A stretch of DNA of 64,000 bases from Desulfolinea sp964487745. Its GTDB lineage: Bacteria > Chloroflexota > Anaerolineae > Anaerolineales > Villigracilaceae. The DNA lies in contig CAZASG010000015.1 in assembly GCA_964487745.1 (NCBI GenBank), positions 14,413-78,412 of the forward strand, in the 5' to 3' direction. The number at the start of each line of letters is the position of its first letter. The first letter of the stretch is position 1. The position numbers and the translations under genes are program-made. Below are positions 26,300 through 35,490 of the stretch, piece after piece. Below the pieces are notes generated by a model. The model ran no database searches and was not told the DNA's origin. It was given only the letters and a program-made list of their open reading frames with translations.

Positions 26300-27220
26300 A
26301 TGGAAAATTCTCCCCGTATTCTTTTTATGGGTTCGCCCGATTTTGCAGCCATCGCCCTCAAACGCCTCGCACAAGATTTCAACGTCGTCGGCGTCGTCAC
26401 GCAACCAGATAGACGCGCCGGTCGCGGTAAAAAACTCGTTTCGCCCCCCGTCAAAATTTTAGCGGATGAATTGGGAATTCCCAGCATCCAGCCGCAGCGT
26501 GTTCGCGATGCAGACGCAATGGACGCTCTGCGCCGCTTCGCCCCTGACCTGATCGTGGTTGCCGCTTATGGGCAGATTCTGCGCCCCGAACTACTTCAAC
26601 TCCCCCCGCGTGGATGCATCAATATCCACGGATCGTTGTTACCCCGTTGGCGGGGTGCCGCACCCATCCAAGCCTCCATCTTGGCAGGCGACGCCGAAAC
26701 TGGCATCACCATCATGATGATGGACGAAGGCGTCGACACAGGCGATATGCTCGCCAAACGCGCCATCTCCATCACAGATGATGACACCGCGGGCAGTCTC
26801 TTCGATAAGCTCGCCCCCCTCGGTGCGGAGCTGCTCGTCGAGACTTTATCCAAATATCTCTCAGGCGAGATTACGCCCCAGCCCCAACCTGAAGAAGGAG
26901 CCACCTACGCAAAAATGCTCAAAAAAGTGGAGGGGAAACTCGATTTCTCAAAAACTGCTGTAGAACTAGAGAGGCAAATCCGTGCCTTTGCCCCCTGGCC
27001 CGGCACTTTCATGGAGTGGAATGGCAAGCCACTCAAAGTTCACCGCGCCCACGTTGACGCGGGGCATCCAAATCCGGGTAACGGTAGCAAGTTGATCGTC
27101 GAGGGTGTTCCCGCTGTCGGGACAGCGGAAGGCGTCCTCGTCCTCGACCAAGTCCAACCCGCAGGAAAAAAGCCAATGGATGGGAAGTCCTTCCTGGCTG
27201 GCGGACGAGAGTGGAAATAA
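26300..27220 (+). CDS. fmt: Methionyl-tRNA formyltransferase
   Basis: 306 residues. It formylates initiator Met-tRNA using 10-formyltetrahydrofolate. Motifs are the start RILFMGSPDFAAIALKRL, TQPDRRAGRGKK, the catalytic block INIHGSLLPRWRGAAPIQ and the aspartate in MMDEGVDTGDML; the smaller C-terminal domain begins near residue 205. The ATG at 26300 lacks an SD but sits 7 nt after TATAAT, suggesting leaderless initiation. glpK follows 48 nt downstream with its own ribosome site. Confidence 0.96.
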   Translation: MENSPRILFMGSPDFAAIALKRLAQDFNVVGVVTQPDRRAGRGKKLVSPPVKILADELGIPSIQPQRVRDADAMDALRRFAPDLIVVAAYGQILRPELLQLPPRGCINIHGSLLPRWRGAAPIQASILAGDAETGITIMMMDEGVDTGDMLAKRAISITDDDTAGSLFDKLAPLGAELLVETLSKYLSGEITPQPQPEEGATYAKMLKKVEGKLDFSKTAVELERQIRAFAPWPGTFMEWNGKPLKVHRAHVDAGHPNPGNGSKLIVEGVPAVGTAEGVLVLDQVQPAGKKPMDGKSFLAGGREWK

Positions 27221-27268
27221 AACTATAGGGATGAAGCATACTTCGCCCGCTCGTGAAAAGGAAGCAAA

Positions 27269-28771
27269 ATGAAAAAATACATCGCATCCATTGACCAAGG
27301 CACCACCAGTACTCGTTTCATTATTTTCAATCATGCGGGCGAAGTTGTCGGCGTTGACCAAAAAGAACACCGTCAAATTTATCCCAAGCCCGGCTGGGTT
27401 GAGCATGATCCGCTTGAGATCTGGGTTCGCACTCACCAAGTGATGAAGGGTGCGCTTGAAAAGGGCAATATCGACGCGAGCGATATCGCAGCTATCGGCA
27501 TCACCAATCAGCGCGAGACGGCTGTCGTTTGGAACAAACACACTGGCGAGCCAATCTACAACGCCATTGTTTGGCAAGACACACGCACCGACAAAATCTG
27601 CAACGAGCTTGCCAAAGACGGTGGACAGGATCGTTTGCGTGCCAAAACGGGACTGCCGCTGGCAACCTATTTTTCGGGTCCAAAAGTGAAATGGATCTTG
27701 GATAACGTCGAAGACGCTCGTGAACTGGCTAATGCTGGCGACCTGATCTTCGGCAATATGGATACCTGGATCATCTGGAATTTGACGGGCGTGCATGTCA
27801 CCGATGTGACCAACGCCTCACGCACCCTCCTCATGAATCTCGAAACCCTCGATTGGGACGACGAACTGCTCGAATTGCTCGACATCCCGCGCTCGATGAT
27901 GCCGGAAATCCGCTCCTCGTCAGAAGTTTATGGGCATGTGGAAATGGGACCCGTCGCTTTGGGCGGCGTCTTTGAAGGCATGCCCGTTGCGGGCGATCTC
28001 GGCGATCAACAGGCAGCCTTGTTTGGACAAACGTGTTTCGATGTGGGTGAAGCCAAGAACACCTACGGCACCGGATGTTTTATGCTCCTGAATACGGGCG
28101 AAAAGCCTGTTCCGTCAACATCGGGCTTGCTGACCACACTCGGCTACAAGATCGGCGACCAGCCTGCGGTCTATGCACTGGAGGGTTCGATCGCCATCAC
28201 GGGCGCGCTCGTGCAGTGGCTGCGCGATAATTTGGGGATGATCGAAAAATCAGAAGATGTGGAGGAATTGGCTAACAGCGTCGACGATAACGGCGGCATT
28301 TATTTTGTGCCCGCCTTTAGCGGACTCTTCGCCCCCTACTGGCGCAGCGACGCGCGCGGCGCGATTGTTGGGATGACGCGCTACGTCAACAAAGGGCATA
28401 TCGCGCGTGCAACCCTCGAAGCGACCGCCTTCCAGACCCGCGAAGTGCTCGATGCAATGGAAAAAGACTCCGGCGTAACCCTGAAAGCCCTCAAAGTGGA
28501 TGGGGGCATGGTCTTTAACGAAACCCTGATGCAATTCCAAGCAGATATGGTCAATGTGCCTGTCATCCGCCCGATTGTCGCAGAAACGACCGCTCTCGGC
28601 GCAGCGTATGCAGCGGGGCTGGCTGTCGGCTTCTGGAAAAATATCGACGAACTCCGCGCCAACTGGGGCAAAGATAAAGAATGGACGCCCGAGATGGATG
28701 CAGAAAAGCGCGAAAAAGAATATAAGAATTGGAAGAAAGCTGTCACGCGGACTTTTGATTGGGTTGAGTAG
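27269..28771 (+). CDS. glpK: Glycerol kinase
   Basis: 500 residues, the usual size. It phosphorylates glycerol to sn-glycerol-3-phosphate. The FGGY-kinase signatures are SIDQGTTSTRFIIF at the N-terminus, AIGITNQRETAVVWNKHTG, YGTGCFMLLNTG, and the C-terminal LKVDGGMVFNETLMQFQAD. AAAAGGAAG before the ATG is the ribosome site. No glpF or glpD is nearby, though a phosphodiesterase that makes glycerol-3-phosphate is at 6607. Confidence 0.97.
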   Translation: MKKYIASIDQGTTSTRFIIFNHAGEVVGVDQKEHRQIYPKPGWVEHDPLEIWVRTHQVMKGALEKGNIDASDIAAIGITNQRETAVVWNKHTGEPIYNAIVWQDTRTDKICNELAKDGGQDRLRAKTGLPLATYFSGPKVKWILDNVEDARELANAGDLIFGNMDTWIIWNLTGVHVTDVTNASRTLLMNLETLDWDDELLELLDIPRSMMPEIRSSSEVYGHVEMGPVALGGVFEGMPVAGDLGDQQAALFGQTCFDVGEAKNTYGTGCFMLLNTGEKPVPSTSGLLTTLGYKIGDQPAVYALEGSIAITGALVQWLRDNLGMIEKSEDVEELANSVDDNGGIYFVPAFSGLFAPYWRSDARGAIVGMTRYVNKGHIARATLEATAFQTREVLDAMEKDSGVTLKALKVDGGMVFNETLMQFQADMVNVPVIRPIVAETTALGAAYAAGLAVGFWKNIDELRANWGKDKEWTPEMDAEKREKEYKNWKKAVTRTFDWVE

Positions 28772-28779
28772 GTGAGCTT

Positions 28780-29514
28780 TTGGAGACATTAGCCTATACG
28801 TCATCACAAATATCTTGGCACCTGATATTGTCTGCTATTTCACGTGCCTCTGTTTCTTCTGGAGATATTTCAAAGATTGACCTTAATTTAGAAGCTTTGC
28901 CAAGTATCATTTTATCGTGTACCGCACTAGAGGCTTTTGTCAATGAAATATCTTCTCTGGCACATGCATTCCTGTTTGAATATGAGCAAATGGATATCCA
29001 TCATCAAAAGATGGGCGTGTACAAAAAAGTGGCTGAGATTAGACGTGACAGCACAGGAAACTTCTATGAACGATATAAACGATTGCTCAATTTTCTAGAA
29101 ATCGAACCCCCTGCCTTTCGTGAATGTGTTTTTTACTTGAAAGAAGTCAGAGATTTGATTGTGCATTTTAAAACAGCAGATGTTCGTATTGTTGATGATG
29201 GAAGGACTATAAGAGCTGCACAATCTCTACCTGATGAATTCAACGCGCTTAAAAATTTTAAAATAGCTGGTTATCCAATTATTGCGTCTGATGGGAGTGA
29301 GTGGACACTTAGAATTTCGACTAGTGCAATGGCGGCATGGAGTATTACGCAGGTATTAGACGCGATCATTTACTTTCTTGATGAAATTCCCGATGAAGAG
29401 TTGAAAGATTTTATTGTCAAAAAATATGCTACTTATGATAAAGATGTTGCTCATTTATTTAGGCATGGTAAAGCTCTAGTGGATAGGTGGACAACAGAGT
29501 TGTACAGTTCTTAG
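28780..29514 (+). CDS. AT-rich hypothetical protein with an Rx4H (HEPN-like) motif
   Basis: 244 residues from a TTG at 28780, 8 nt after the glpK stop; AGGTGAG just before it may act as ribosome site. The protein is mainly helical and soluble. It carries VRDLIVHF at about 123-130, an R-x4-H motif like those of HEPN-domain proteins, preceded by helices rich in Ala, Leu and Glu. I do not recognise a named family. HEPN domains often bind or cut RNA, so an RNase or substrate-binding role is possible but unproven. Codons are far more AT-rich than in the flanking glpK, suggesting a separate origin. Confidence 0.7.
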   Translation: METLAYTSSQISWHLILSAISRASVSSGDISKIDLNLEALPSIILSCTALEAFVNEISSLAHAFLFEYEQMDIHHQKMGVYKKVAEIRRDSTGNFYERYKRLLNFLEIEPPAFRECVFYLKEVRDLIVHFKTADVRIVDDGRTIRAAQSLPDEFNALKNFKIAGYPIIASDGSEWTLRISTSAMAAWSITQVLDAIIYFLDEIPDEELKDFIVKKYATYDKDVAHLFRHGKALVDRWTTELYSS

Positions 29515-29515
29515 C

Positions 29516-29598
29516 AATAAACAGGCTGCGGCTCATCACCGCATCCTGTTTATTTTTAGCGATATCAAGCTCAACCCACGCACGAAACGGGCTATCAA
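29516..29598 (+). promoter_or_regulatory. Terminator-promoter cassette, copy A
   Basis: The hairpin AAACAGG-TGCGG / CCGCA-CCTGTTT with an ATTTTT tail ends the gene before it. About 25 nt later follows CGAAACGGGCTATCAA, a degenerate version of the -10 motif found intact in copy B (30628) and at 34066. The rest of the gap to 29784 shows nothing else certain. Confidence 0.65.
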
Positions 29599-29783
29599 GG
29601 GGCACGGCAAGAAATGAAAATCAGAATCCTTGTGTCCGATTTTATATGAGGACCTACAATCGTTCGGGGTCAGGAATACAAACGTGATATACTCGACAAA
29701 TATTGTCCAGATAGCGTTCTAAACGAACCGGGGATGCGAATATAGACATCTTTAGCATAAAAACAAAAGAGAAGGAGTTCAAT

Positions 29784-30524
29784 ATGAAACGATTATTATT
29801 AGTGCTTGCCACACTTGCCTTGATAAGTGCCTGTGGTTCTTCACCAGCAGTAGATCAAGTTGAGGTGGTCAGTGATGTGGAAGCCGAAGAAGTCAGTGAA
29901 GCGGAACTCGAGGAAGTCAGTGAAGCAGAAGTCGAGGAAGACAGCGAGGCGGAAGTCGAAGAAAGCAATGATGTGGAAGTCGAGGAAGAGCCATCTTATT
30001 CGACCACCTGTCCTGATGGACGAGGGGAGATAGGCGACGTTAAAGTTGAAGCTGGCGCTGATCTTAAGTGTCTCGATCTGAGCGATGCCGATCTGAGTGA
30101 TGTCGACCTGAGCGGTGTCAACTTGAGATTTACCAAACTGACCGGTGCTAACCTGAGCAATGCCGACCTGAGCTATGCTGACCTAACCGGTGCTAACCTG
30201 AGTAATGCCGTCCTGAGCGGTGTTAACCTGAGCTATGCCGACCTGAGTTACACCGTATTTCTGCCCGGTGTCGACCTGAGCGGCGTCAACCTGAGCTATG
30301 CCGATCTGAGCGATGTCGGACTAAAAGATGCCAATCTGAGCAATGCCCTTCTGATCGGTGCCGACCTTAGCGGTTCCGGTGTGAATAGATCTGATCTGAC
30401 TGGAGCCGACCTAAGCGGAGCCATCCTAGCGAATACTGTCCTGACCGATTCTAAATATGACCAAAACACCATCTTTCCCGATGGATTTGATCCGGAAGCT
30501 GCTCGCATGGAACTAGCAGAGTAA
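29784..30524 (+). CDS. Pentapeptide-repeat lipoprotein
   Basis: 246 residues. The lipoprotein signal is clear (LLLVLATLALISAC), so the protein should be anchored on the outer face of the membrane through Cys17. Residues about 25-75 are an acidic stretch of roughly ten-residue repeats (VSEAEVEE and variants). From about residue 92 a run of A(D/N)LS-type pentapeptides continues to about 220, predicting a right-handed quadrilateral beta-helix. Pentapeptide proteins have varied roles including DNA mimicry; an exported one cannot be assigned. AAGGAG lies 6 nt before the ATG. The reading frame lies between two copies of a terminator-promoter cassette. Confidence 0.88.
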   Translation: MKRLLLVLATLALISACGSSPAVDQVEVVSDVEAEEVSEAELEEVSEAEVEEDSEAEVEESNDVEVEEEPSYSTTCPDGRGEIGDVKVEAGADLKCLDLSDADLSDVDLSGVNLRFTKLTGANLSNADLSYADLTGANLSNAVLSGVNLSYADLSYTVFLPGVDLSGVNLSYADLSDVGLKDANLSNALLIGADLSGSGVNRSDLTGADLSGAILANTVLTDSKYDQNTIFPDGFDPEAARMELAE

Positions 30525-30627
30525 GAGAGGTAGGCAAGAAGGATAACCAAGAAAGCGTCTGAAAAATCATAAAGGGGCTGATTGCTTTGGCATCAGGCTA
30601 GTAATTTCATCTACTTTCCGTAACACA

Positions 30628-30708
30628 ACAAATGGGGTGCGGTTAATCACCGCATCCTGTTTTCTTTAACGGAAGCAAGCCAAAACCACGAGCGAAACGG
30701 GCTATAAT
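30628..30708 (+). promoter_or_regulatory. Terminator-promoter cassette, copy B
   Basis: The hairpin GGGTGCGG / CCGCATCC followed by TGTTTTCTTT is nearly the same as copy A at 29516. About 25 nt later CGAAACGGGCTATAAT (30693-30708) supplies a perfect -10 box for the acetyltransferase gene at 30769. Confidence 0.7.
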
Positions 30709-30768
30709 GAATGCGCGACCATTCAAATTATCCATCCCCAGCTTGAAAGATGAATAGGAGCATTCGCT

Positions 30769-31257
30769 GTGATCAGAACGATGACAGGCCAAGATGGTCC
30801 CCGTATCCTTGAAATATATAAAATGGGACTTGAAACACGGAACGCCACCTTCGAGACCGAGGTGCCTTCCTGGACTGATTGGGACGCAAAGCATCATCCG
30901 CATTCGCGATTTGTTTTTGTGGAAGGCGAAAAAATTCTTGGATGGATCGCTCTAGCGCCAGTTTCAGCGCGGAAGGTTTATGCAGGTGTAGCCGAAGTAA
31001 GTGTTTATATAGCTACAAATGCACATGGCAAAGGAATCGGTTCGCAACTGATGGAGAAAGTCATCCTTTCTTCAGAAAAGCAGGGAATCTGGACGCTTTA
31101 TTCGAGCATCTTCCCTGAAAATGAAGCCACTCTCAGACTACATGAGAAATTTGATTTCAGAATTATTGGTAGAAGAGAAAAGATCGCCAAACTGGATAGT
31201 CGTTGGCGAGACACAATTTTATTGGAAAGACGAAGCAAGGTCATTGGTATTGAGTAA
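30769..31257 (+). CDS. GNAT acetyltransferase, Pat/ArsN1 (phosphinothricin-type) group
   Basis: 162 residues from a GTG, with TAGGAG 8 nt upstream. The block GLETRNATFETEVPSWTDWD and the CoA loop NAHGKGIGSQLMEKVI, then YSSIFPENEATLRLHEKFDF, place it with the Pat/YncA/ArsN1 acetyltransferases. Members acetylate small amines such as phosphinothricin, methionine sulfone or arsinothricin; the true substrate here is unknown. The stop is immediately followed by the ATG of the next gene (TAAATG). Confidence 0.88.
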   Translation: MIRTMTGQDGPRILEIYKMGLETRNATFETEVPSWTDWDAKHHPHSRFVFVEGEKILGWIALAPVSARKVYAGVAEVSVYIATNAHGKGIGSQLMEKVILSSEKQGIWTLYSSIFPENEATLRLHEKFDFRIIGRREKIAKLDSRWRDTILLERRSKVIGIE

Positions 31258-32541
31258 ATGAAAAAGATAGAACTTTTATCCCCTGCAGGCTCGCTCAAAA
31301 ATATGCAATATGCCTTCGCCTACGGCGCGGACGCAGTTTATGCCGGGCAGCCGCGCTATAGTTTGCGCGTGCGGGAAAATGAATTTAACAAGCTCGAAAA
31401 ACTGGCCGAGGGGATCGAGATGGCCCATGCACAGGGGAAGGCTTTTTTGGTGGCAAGCAATATCGCCGCGCATAATAATAAAGTGCGGACGTACTTGCGC
31501 GATATGGAACCGGTCATTGCAATGAAGCCCGATGCCTTGATCATGTCTGACCCTGGGTTGATCATGATGGTGCGCGAGAAATGGCCTGAGATGGATATTC
31601 ATCTCTCAGTACAGTCGAATGCTGTCAATTGGGCAACGGTCAAATTCTGGGAACGGCAGGGCTTAAAGCGCATCATTCTTTCGCGCGAACTCTCGCTGGA
31701 TGAAGTCGAAGAGATCCGCCAACGCTGCCCCGATATTGAACTGGAAACCTTTGTGCATGGCGCGTTGTGTATCGCTTACTCAGGGCGCTGTTTACTCTCC
31801 GGCTATATGACTCACCGCGACGGAAATCAGGGCGCTTGCACGAACTCCTGTCGTTGGGGATATAACGTCCATGATGCAGAGGAGACGCCCGAAGGGGATA
31901 TTGTCCCCAGCCTGGATGGAAAGGTCTTTTTGCTTCAGGAAGAAAAACGCCCCGGCGAATATATGCCCATCTACGAAGATGAACATGGTACGCATATCAT
32001 GAATTCCAAAGACCTGCGCGCGGTTCAGCATGTGGAACGCCTGATCGAGATCGGCATCAACTCGTTGAAGATCGAAGGCCGCACGAAATCCCATTTTTAT
32101 GCGGCGCGTACAGCACAGGTCTATCGGCAGGCAATTGACGATGCCCTCGCAGGACGTGACTTCAATATGCAGTTGATGGATGATCTCGAAAGTCTCGCAA
32201 GTCGTGGCTATACCGAGGGGTTTTATCGCCGTCATTTGCCAAAGGAATATCAAAATTACGAGCGCGGTTCGTCACGAGAAAGCAGACAGATCTTTGTTGG
32301 CCAAATCATCGAACATGATACCGCGACGAGTGAGTTGGTCGTGGATGTGAAAAATAAGTTTTCCCTTGGCAATGAGATCGAATTGATGACCCCGACAGGC
32401 AATCACATTTTCTCACTCGAAAAAATGCGCAACCTTGATGGCGACTCAATAGAAGTCGCGCCCGGCTCAGGGCATATTGTACGCATCCCTGCGCCGGAAG
32501 ATGTTGACCCAAAATTTGGTTTGTTGATGAAGTCTCTTTAG
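31258..32541 (+). CDS. trhP: U32 family tRNA 5-hydroxyuridine synthesis protein TrhP (YegQ-like)
   Basis: 427 residues, like E. coli YegQ/TrhP from the start (ELLSPAGSLKNMQYAFAYGA, DAVYAGQPRYSLRVRENEF). The Cys-rich region CIAYSGRCLLSGYM...CTNSCRW should hold the family's cysteine cluster. TrhP helps hydroxylate U34 of several tRNAs, with prephenate as a co-substrate source in E. coli; older databases call it a collagenase-like protease. It shares the stop-start junction of the GNAT gene and is followed by a terminator. Confidence 0.93.
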   Translation: MKKIELLSPAGSLKNMQYAFAYGADAVYAGQPRYSLRVRENEFNKLEKLAEGIEMAHAQGKAFLVASNIAAHNNKVRTYLRDMEPVIAMKPDALIMSDPGLIMMVREKWPEMDIHLSVQSNAVNWATVKFWERQGLKRIILSRELSLDEVEEIRQRCPDIELETFVHGALCIAYSGRCLLSGYMTHRDGNQGACTNSCRWGYNVHDAEETPEGDIVPSLDGKVFLLQEEKRPGEYMPIYEDEHGTHIMNSKDLRAVQHVERLIEIGINSLKIEGRTKSHFYAARTAQVYRQAIDDALAGRDFNMQLMDDLESLASRGYTEGFYRRHLPKEYQNYERGSSRESRQIFVGQIIEHDTATSELVVDVKNKFSLGNEIELMTPTGNHIFSLEKMRNLDGDSIEVAPGSGHIVRIPAPEDVDPKFGLLMKSL

Positions 32542-32559
32542 GAGATATTTCTTACTACG

Positions 32560-32592
32560 AGAACGCCTTCGAACTTGGAAGGCGTTTTTTTC
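32560..32592 (+). terminator. Intrinsic terminator after trhP
   Basis: AACGCCTTC / GAAGGCGTT hairpin followed by TTTTTTC, starting 21 nt after the stop at 32541. Confidence 0.9.
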
Positions 32593-32643
32593 TGATAAGA
32601 AATTGATATTCCAACGTCTTTTTTGTGGTCAAATAGGAGTACT

Positions 32644-33930
32644 ATGTTATCTGACTTTCTTCTTATCGCGATCTTGATCCTGGCAAATGGTTTTTTTGCC
32701 GCTTCTGAAATGGCCCTCGTCTCCGCACGCTCAGCTCGTTTGCAAACGAAAGCCGATGACGGGGATACGCGTGCTTCGGCTGCATTGCGTCTGCAGGCAA
32801 AACCCGCAGAGTTTCTCGCTACTGTACAGGTCGGCATTACCCTCGTGGGGACGCTGGCTTCCGCTGTGGGTGGCATCGAGGCGGCAAAACGCATTGGTCC
32901 GCAACTTGCTCTTATCCCGGCGTTTGCCCCCTATGCTGAACAGATCGCCCTCATCATCGTCGTTACCATCATTTCCTTTGCATCCCTCTTATTTGGCGAA
33001 CTGGTCCCCAAACGCCTGGCACTGCGCAGCCCTGAGAAATTTGCGACCTCCGTCGTCAGATTTATGGAATTTCTGACAAAGATTTTCAAATGGCCTGTAC
33101 ATTTTTTAATTAAATCTGCTGATCTCGTTATGCGGCTTTTTGGCAGAGCAGACACAAGCGATGAAAATATCAGCCCTGAAGAAATTGAAGTCCTTGTGCA
33201 TCGCGGAGCTGCGGAAGGGGAAATCCTTCCCGTACAGGCAAAAATGATCGAACGGATCTTCGACTATGCCGACCGCTCCACTGCCGACGAAATGACCCCG
33301 CGCGTGGAGATGGTGACCCTCCAGACAGAGATGTCGATCGAGAAAGCTCTTACAATCGCCAAGGAGCACGGCTTTTCACGCTACCCAGTTATTCAGGAAG
33401 ACACCGATGATATTCTCGGCTATGTCCATATTAAAGACCTGATCTGGTCAGAGCCCAACAGCAGGCTCGCCGATCATCTCCGTCCGATCGTTTTCATCCC
33501 GGATGGAGTAACCTTGCCCAAAGCCTTTACAACATTGACCCGAGCCGGGCAGCAAATGGCGATCATCATGGACGAATATGGCGGTACAGAGGGCTTGCTC
33601 ACACTGGAGAATATTCTCGAGGTGATCGTGGGTGAAATTGAAGACGAACACAGCCCGATCACCGATGTCTCCAAACAGGCTGATGATGGAGAATGGCGCA
33701 TCGTCGGGAATGAACCCATATCCGATGTGAGTGAACTTTTGGGCGTGGATTTTGACCCACGCGGCGCATATAGAACCATCGCGGGCTTTATCATCAAAGA
33801 ATTAGGGAACTTCCCGAAAAAGGACGATACGGTAGTCTACAGTGGGTATCGCTTCACCGTTGAAGAGATCGACCAATTTCGGATCATGAGCGTGAAAGTA
33901 TCTGCGGATCGAACGCCCCCCTTTGAGTAA
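32644..33930 (+). CDS. CNNM/CBS/CorC-HlyC domain membrane protein
   Basis: 428 residues from the ATG at 32644, which has AGGAG 4-5 nt before it; the longer frame from 32623 has none. A CNNM (DUF21) membrane domain (about 1-180, LLIAILILANGFFAASEMALV) is followed by two CBS domains (about 200-330, TPRVEMVTLQTEM..., GFSRYPVIQED) and a small C-terminal CorC/HlyC domain (about 345-425). Homologues are linked to magnesium or cobalt efflux, not to true haemolysis. It is monocistronic between two terminators. Confidence 0.93.
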   Translation: MLSDFLLIAILILANGFFAASEMALVSARSARLQTKADDGDTRASAALRLQAKPAEFLATVQVGITLVGTLASAVGGIEAAKRIGPQLALIPAFAPYAEQIALIIVVTIISFASLLFGELVPKRLALRSPEKFATSVVRFMEFLTKIFKWPVHFLIKSADLVMRLFGRADTSDENISPEEIEVLVHRGAAEGEILPVQAKMIERIFDYADRSTADEMTPRVEMVTLQTEMSIEKALTIAKEHGFSRYPVIQEDTDDILGYVHIKDLIWSEPNSRLADHLRPIVFIPDGVTLPKAFTTLTRAGQQMAIIMDEYGGTEGLLTLENILEVIVGEIEDEHSPITDVSKQADDGEWRIVGNEPISDVSELLGVDFDPRGAYRTIAGFIIKELGNFPKKDDTVVYSGYRFTVEEIDQFRIMSVKVSADRTPPFE

Positions 33931-33981
33931 ACAATCTATACGCAATGTGTTTTTCGTGGGCTTTGGAATTGCCTCTACAGC

Positions 33982-34015
33982 AAAACGCCTTCCGAAATTC
34001 GGAAGGCGTTTTCTA
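33982..34015 (+). terminator. Intrinsic terminator after the CorC-type gene
   Basis: A 15-bp hairpin, AAAACGCCTTCCGAA / TTCGGAAGGCGTTTT, then TTCT. Confidence 0.85.
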
Positions 34016-34065
34016 TTTGGCTTCTATTAGACCTCTTGAAACGGAAGCAACTTCAAAGCCTCGTC

Positions 34066-34081
34066 CGAAACGGGCTATAAT
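34066..34081 (+). promoter_or_regulatory. CGAAACGGGCTATAAT promoter motif of hutI
   Basis: The perfect -10 TATAAT is embedded in a motif shared with 30693-30708 and, with changes, 29583-29598 and 50582-50597. Upstream similarity to copy B extends about 35 nt (AACGGAAGCAA...). It predicts a start near 34088, 35 nt before the hutI ATG. Confidence 0.7.
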
Positions 34082-34122
34082 GGGGCGCAACTATCCAACT
34101 ACCTAATCAAGAGATCAATCCC

Positions 34123-35400
34123 ATGCTTATCCATTCCGCAACCCAACTTCTCACTCTCGCGGGCGGTCCCCAACGCGGACGTGACCTCGGCGAACTCGGC
34201 ATCATCGAAAACGGCGCAGTTCTTGTGCGTGAAGAAAAGATTGTCGAAGTCGGTGCAACGCCTGAAATGCGCGAAAAGTATCCCGACGAACCCACGCTGG
34301 ATGCCAGCGGCTCCGTCATCATGCCCGGCTTTGTCGATCCTCATACCCATCTCATTTGGGGGGGCGACCGCGCCAAGGAATTCGAAATGCGGCTGGAAGG
34401 CGCCCATTATCTGGATATTCTCAAAGCGGGCGGCGGAATCATTTCAACTGTTCGGGAAACGCGAAAAGCCTCGCTCGAATCGCTCCTGGCACAGGCGCGA
34501 CCTCGTTTAATGCGCATGTTCGCCACCGGAACAACTACCGCTGAAGCAAAGACCGGCTATGGGCTCCAAACCGCCACCGAATTGCGGATGCTGAAAGCCC
34601 TGCTTGCCCTCGACGACGAAGGACCGCTCGAACTGGCCATCACCTTCCTCGGCGCGCATGCCATCGCTCCCGAATACAAGGATGACCCACAAGGCTACAC
34701 CGACCACATCGTGAAGGAAATGCTCCCTATCGTGGACGAATGGTGGGATACGCACGCCCCGCGCCGTAAAAATAAACCTTTTGTGGATGTCTTCTGCGAA
34801 ACCGGTGCATTCGACCTCGAACAATCGCGTCAGGTATTGGAAAAAGCAAAGGAACTGGGCTTTCCCCTCAAAATCCACGCCGATGAGTTTGATAATCTCA
34901 AAGGCGCGAGCCTCGCAGCGGAACTGGGCGCAGCCTCTGCAGATCACCTCGTGGTCACTTCCGATGAAGATATCGAAGCTTTAGCAAATTCAGAGACGGT
35001 CGCCGTCTCGTTGCCCTGTACCCCTTTCGGCTTGGCACATTGCGAATATACGCCTGCGCAGAAAATGCTCGATGCGGGCGTCATCCTCGCGATCGCTACC
35101 GACTGCAACCCCGGCACAGCCTGGACAGAATCAATGCAGTTCTCCATCGCCCTCGCCTGCCGATCAATGAAACTCACTCCAGCCCAAGCCATTGTCGCTG
35201 CGACCATCAACGCCGCCTACGCTATCCGCCGCGAAGATCGCGTCGGTTCGCTTGAAATCGGCAAGCAAGCAGATATGCTCATGCTCACCGTGCCCGATTA
35301 TCGCCAGCTTGGCTATCGCTTTGGTACAAATCTTGTTAAAAAGGTTATCAAGCGCGGACGTGTTTATTCTGTAGATGTTGGCTACTATCAAACGGCTTAA
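34123..35400 (+). CDS. hutI: Imidazolonepropionase
   Basis: 425 residues. It opens the ring of imidazolone-5-propanoate to formiminoglutamate, the third step of histidine degradation. The amidohydrolase metal motif is VDPHTHLIWGGDR, followed by AGGGIISTVRETR, KIHADEF and TDCNPGTAW, all typical of HutI. No hutH, hutU or hutG is nearby, so the pathway genes are scattered or incomplete. The ribosome site is weak (AAGAG about 12 nt before). Confidence 0.94.
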   Translation: MLIHSATQLLTLAGGPQRGRDLGELGIIENGAVLVREEKIVEVGATPEMREKYPDEPTLDASGSVIMPGFVDPHTHLIWGGDRAKEFEMRLEGAHYLDILKAGGGIISTVRETRKASLESLLAQARPRLMRMFATGTTTAEAKTGYGLQTATELRMLKALLALDDEGPLELAITFLGAHAIAPEYKDDPQGYTDHIVKEMLPIVDEWWDTHAPRRKNKPFVDVFCETGAFDLEQSRQVLEKAKELGFPLKIHADEFDNLKGASLAAELGAASADHLVVTSDEDIEALANSETVAVSLPCTPFGLAHCEYTPAQKMLDAGVILAIATDCNPGTAWTESMQFSIALACRSMKLTPAQAIVAATINAAYAIRREDRVGSLEIGKQADMLMLTVPDYRQLGYRFGTNLVKKVIKRGRVYSVDVGYYQTA

Positions 35401-35412
35401 TTTCCCTTATCC

Positions 35413-35474
35413 TTAATCCTTCTCCCACGTGCGGAAGAGGGGAGTCCGAGCAAGACAAGGACGGGGTGAGGGCC
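35413..35474. repeat. GC-rich intergenic repeat-like stretch
   Basis: CCTTCTCCCACGTGCGG is followed by AAGAGGGGAGTCCGAGC and GGACGGGGTGAGGG; this resembles degenerate intergenic palindromes and encodes nothing visible. It fills the gap between hutI and proC. Confidence 0.4.
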
Positions 35475-35490
35475 TAAAAAGGAAATTATT

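Noticed and set aside
30060..30450. Periodic DNA that might look like a CRISPR array
   Set aside because: The period is coding (pentapeptides, 15 nt) with no conserved repeats and spacers.
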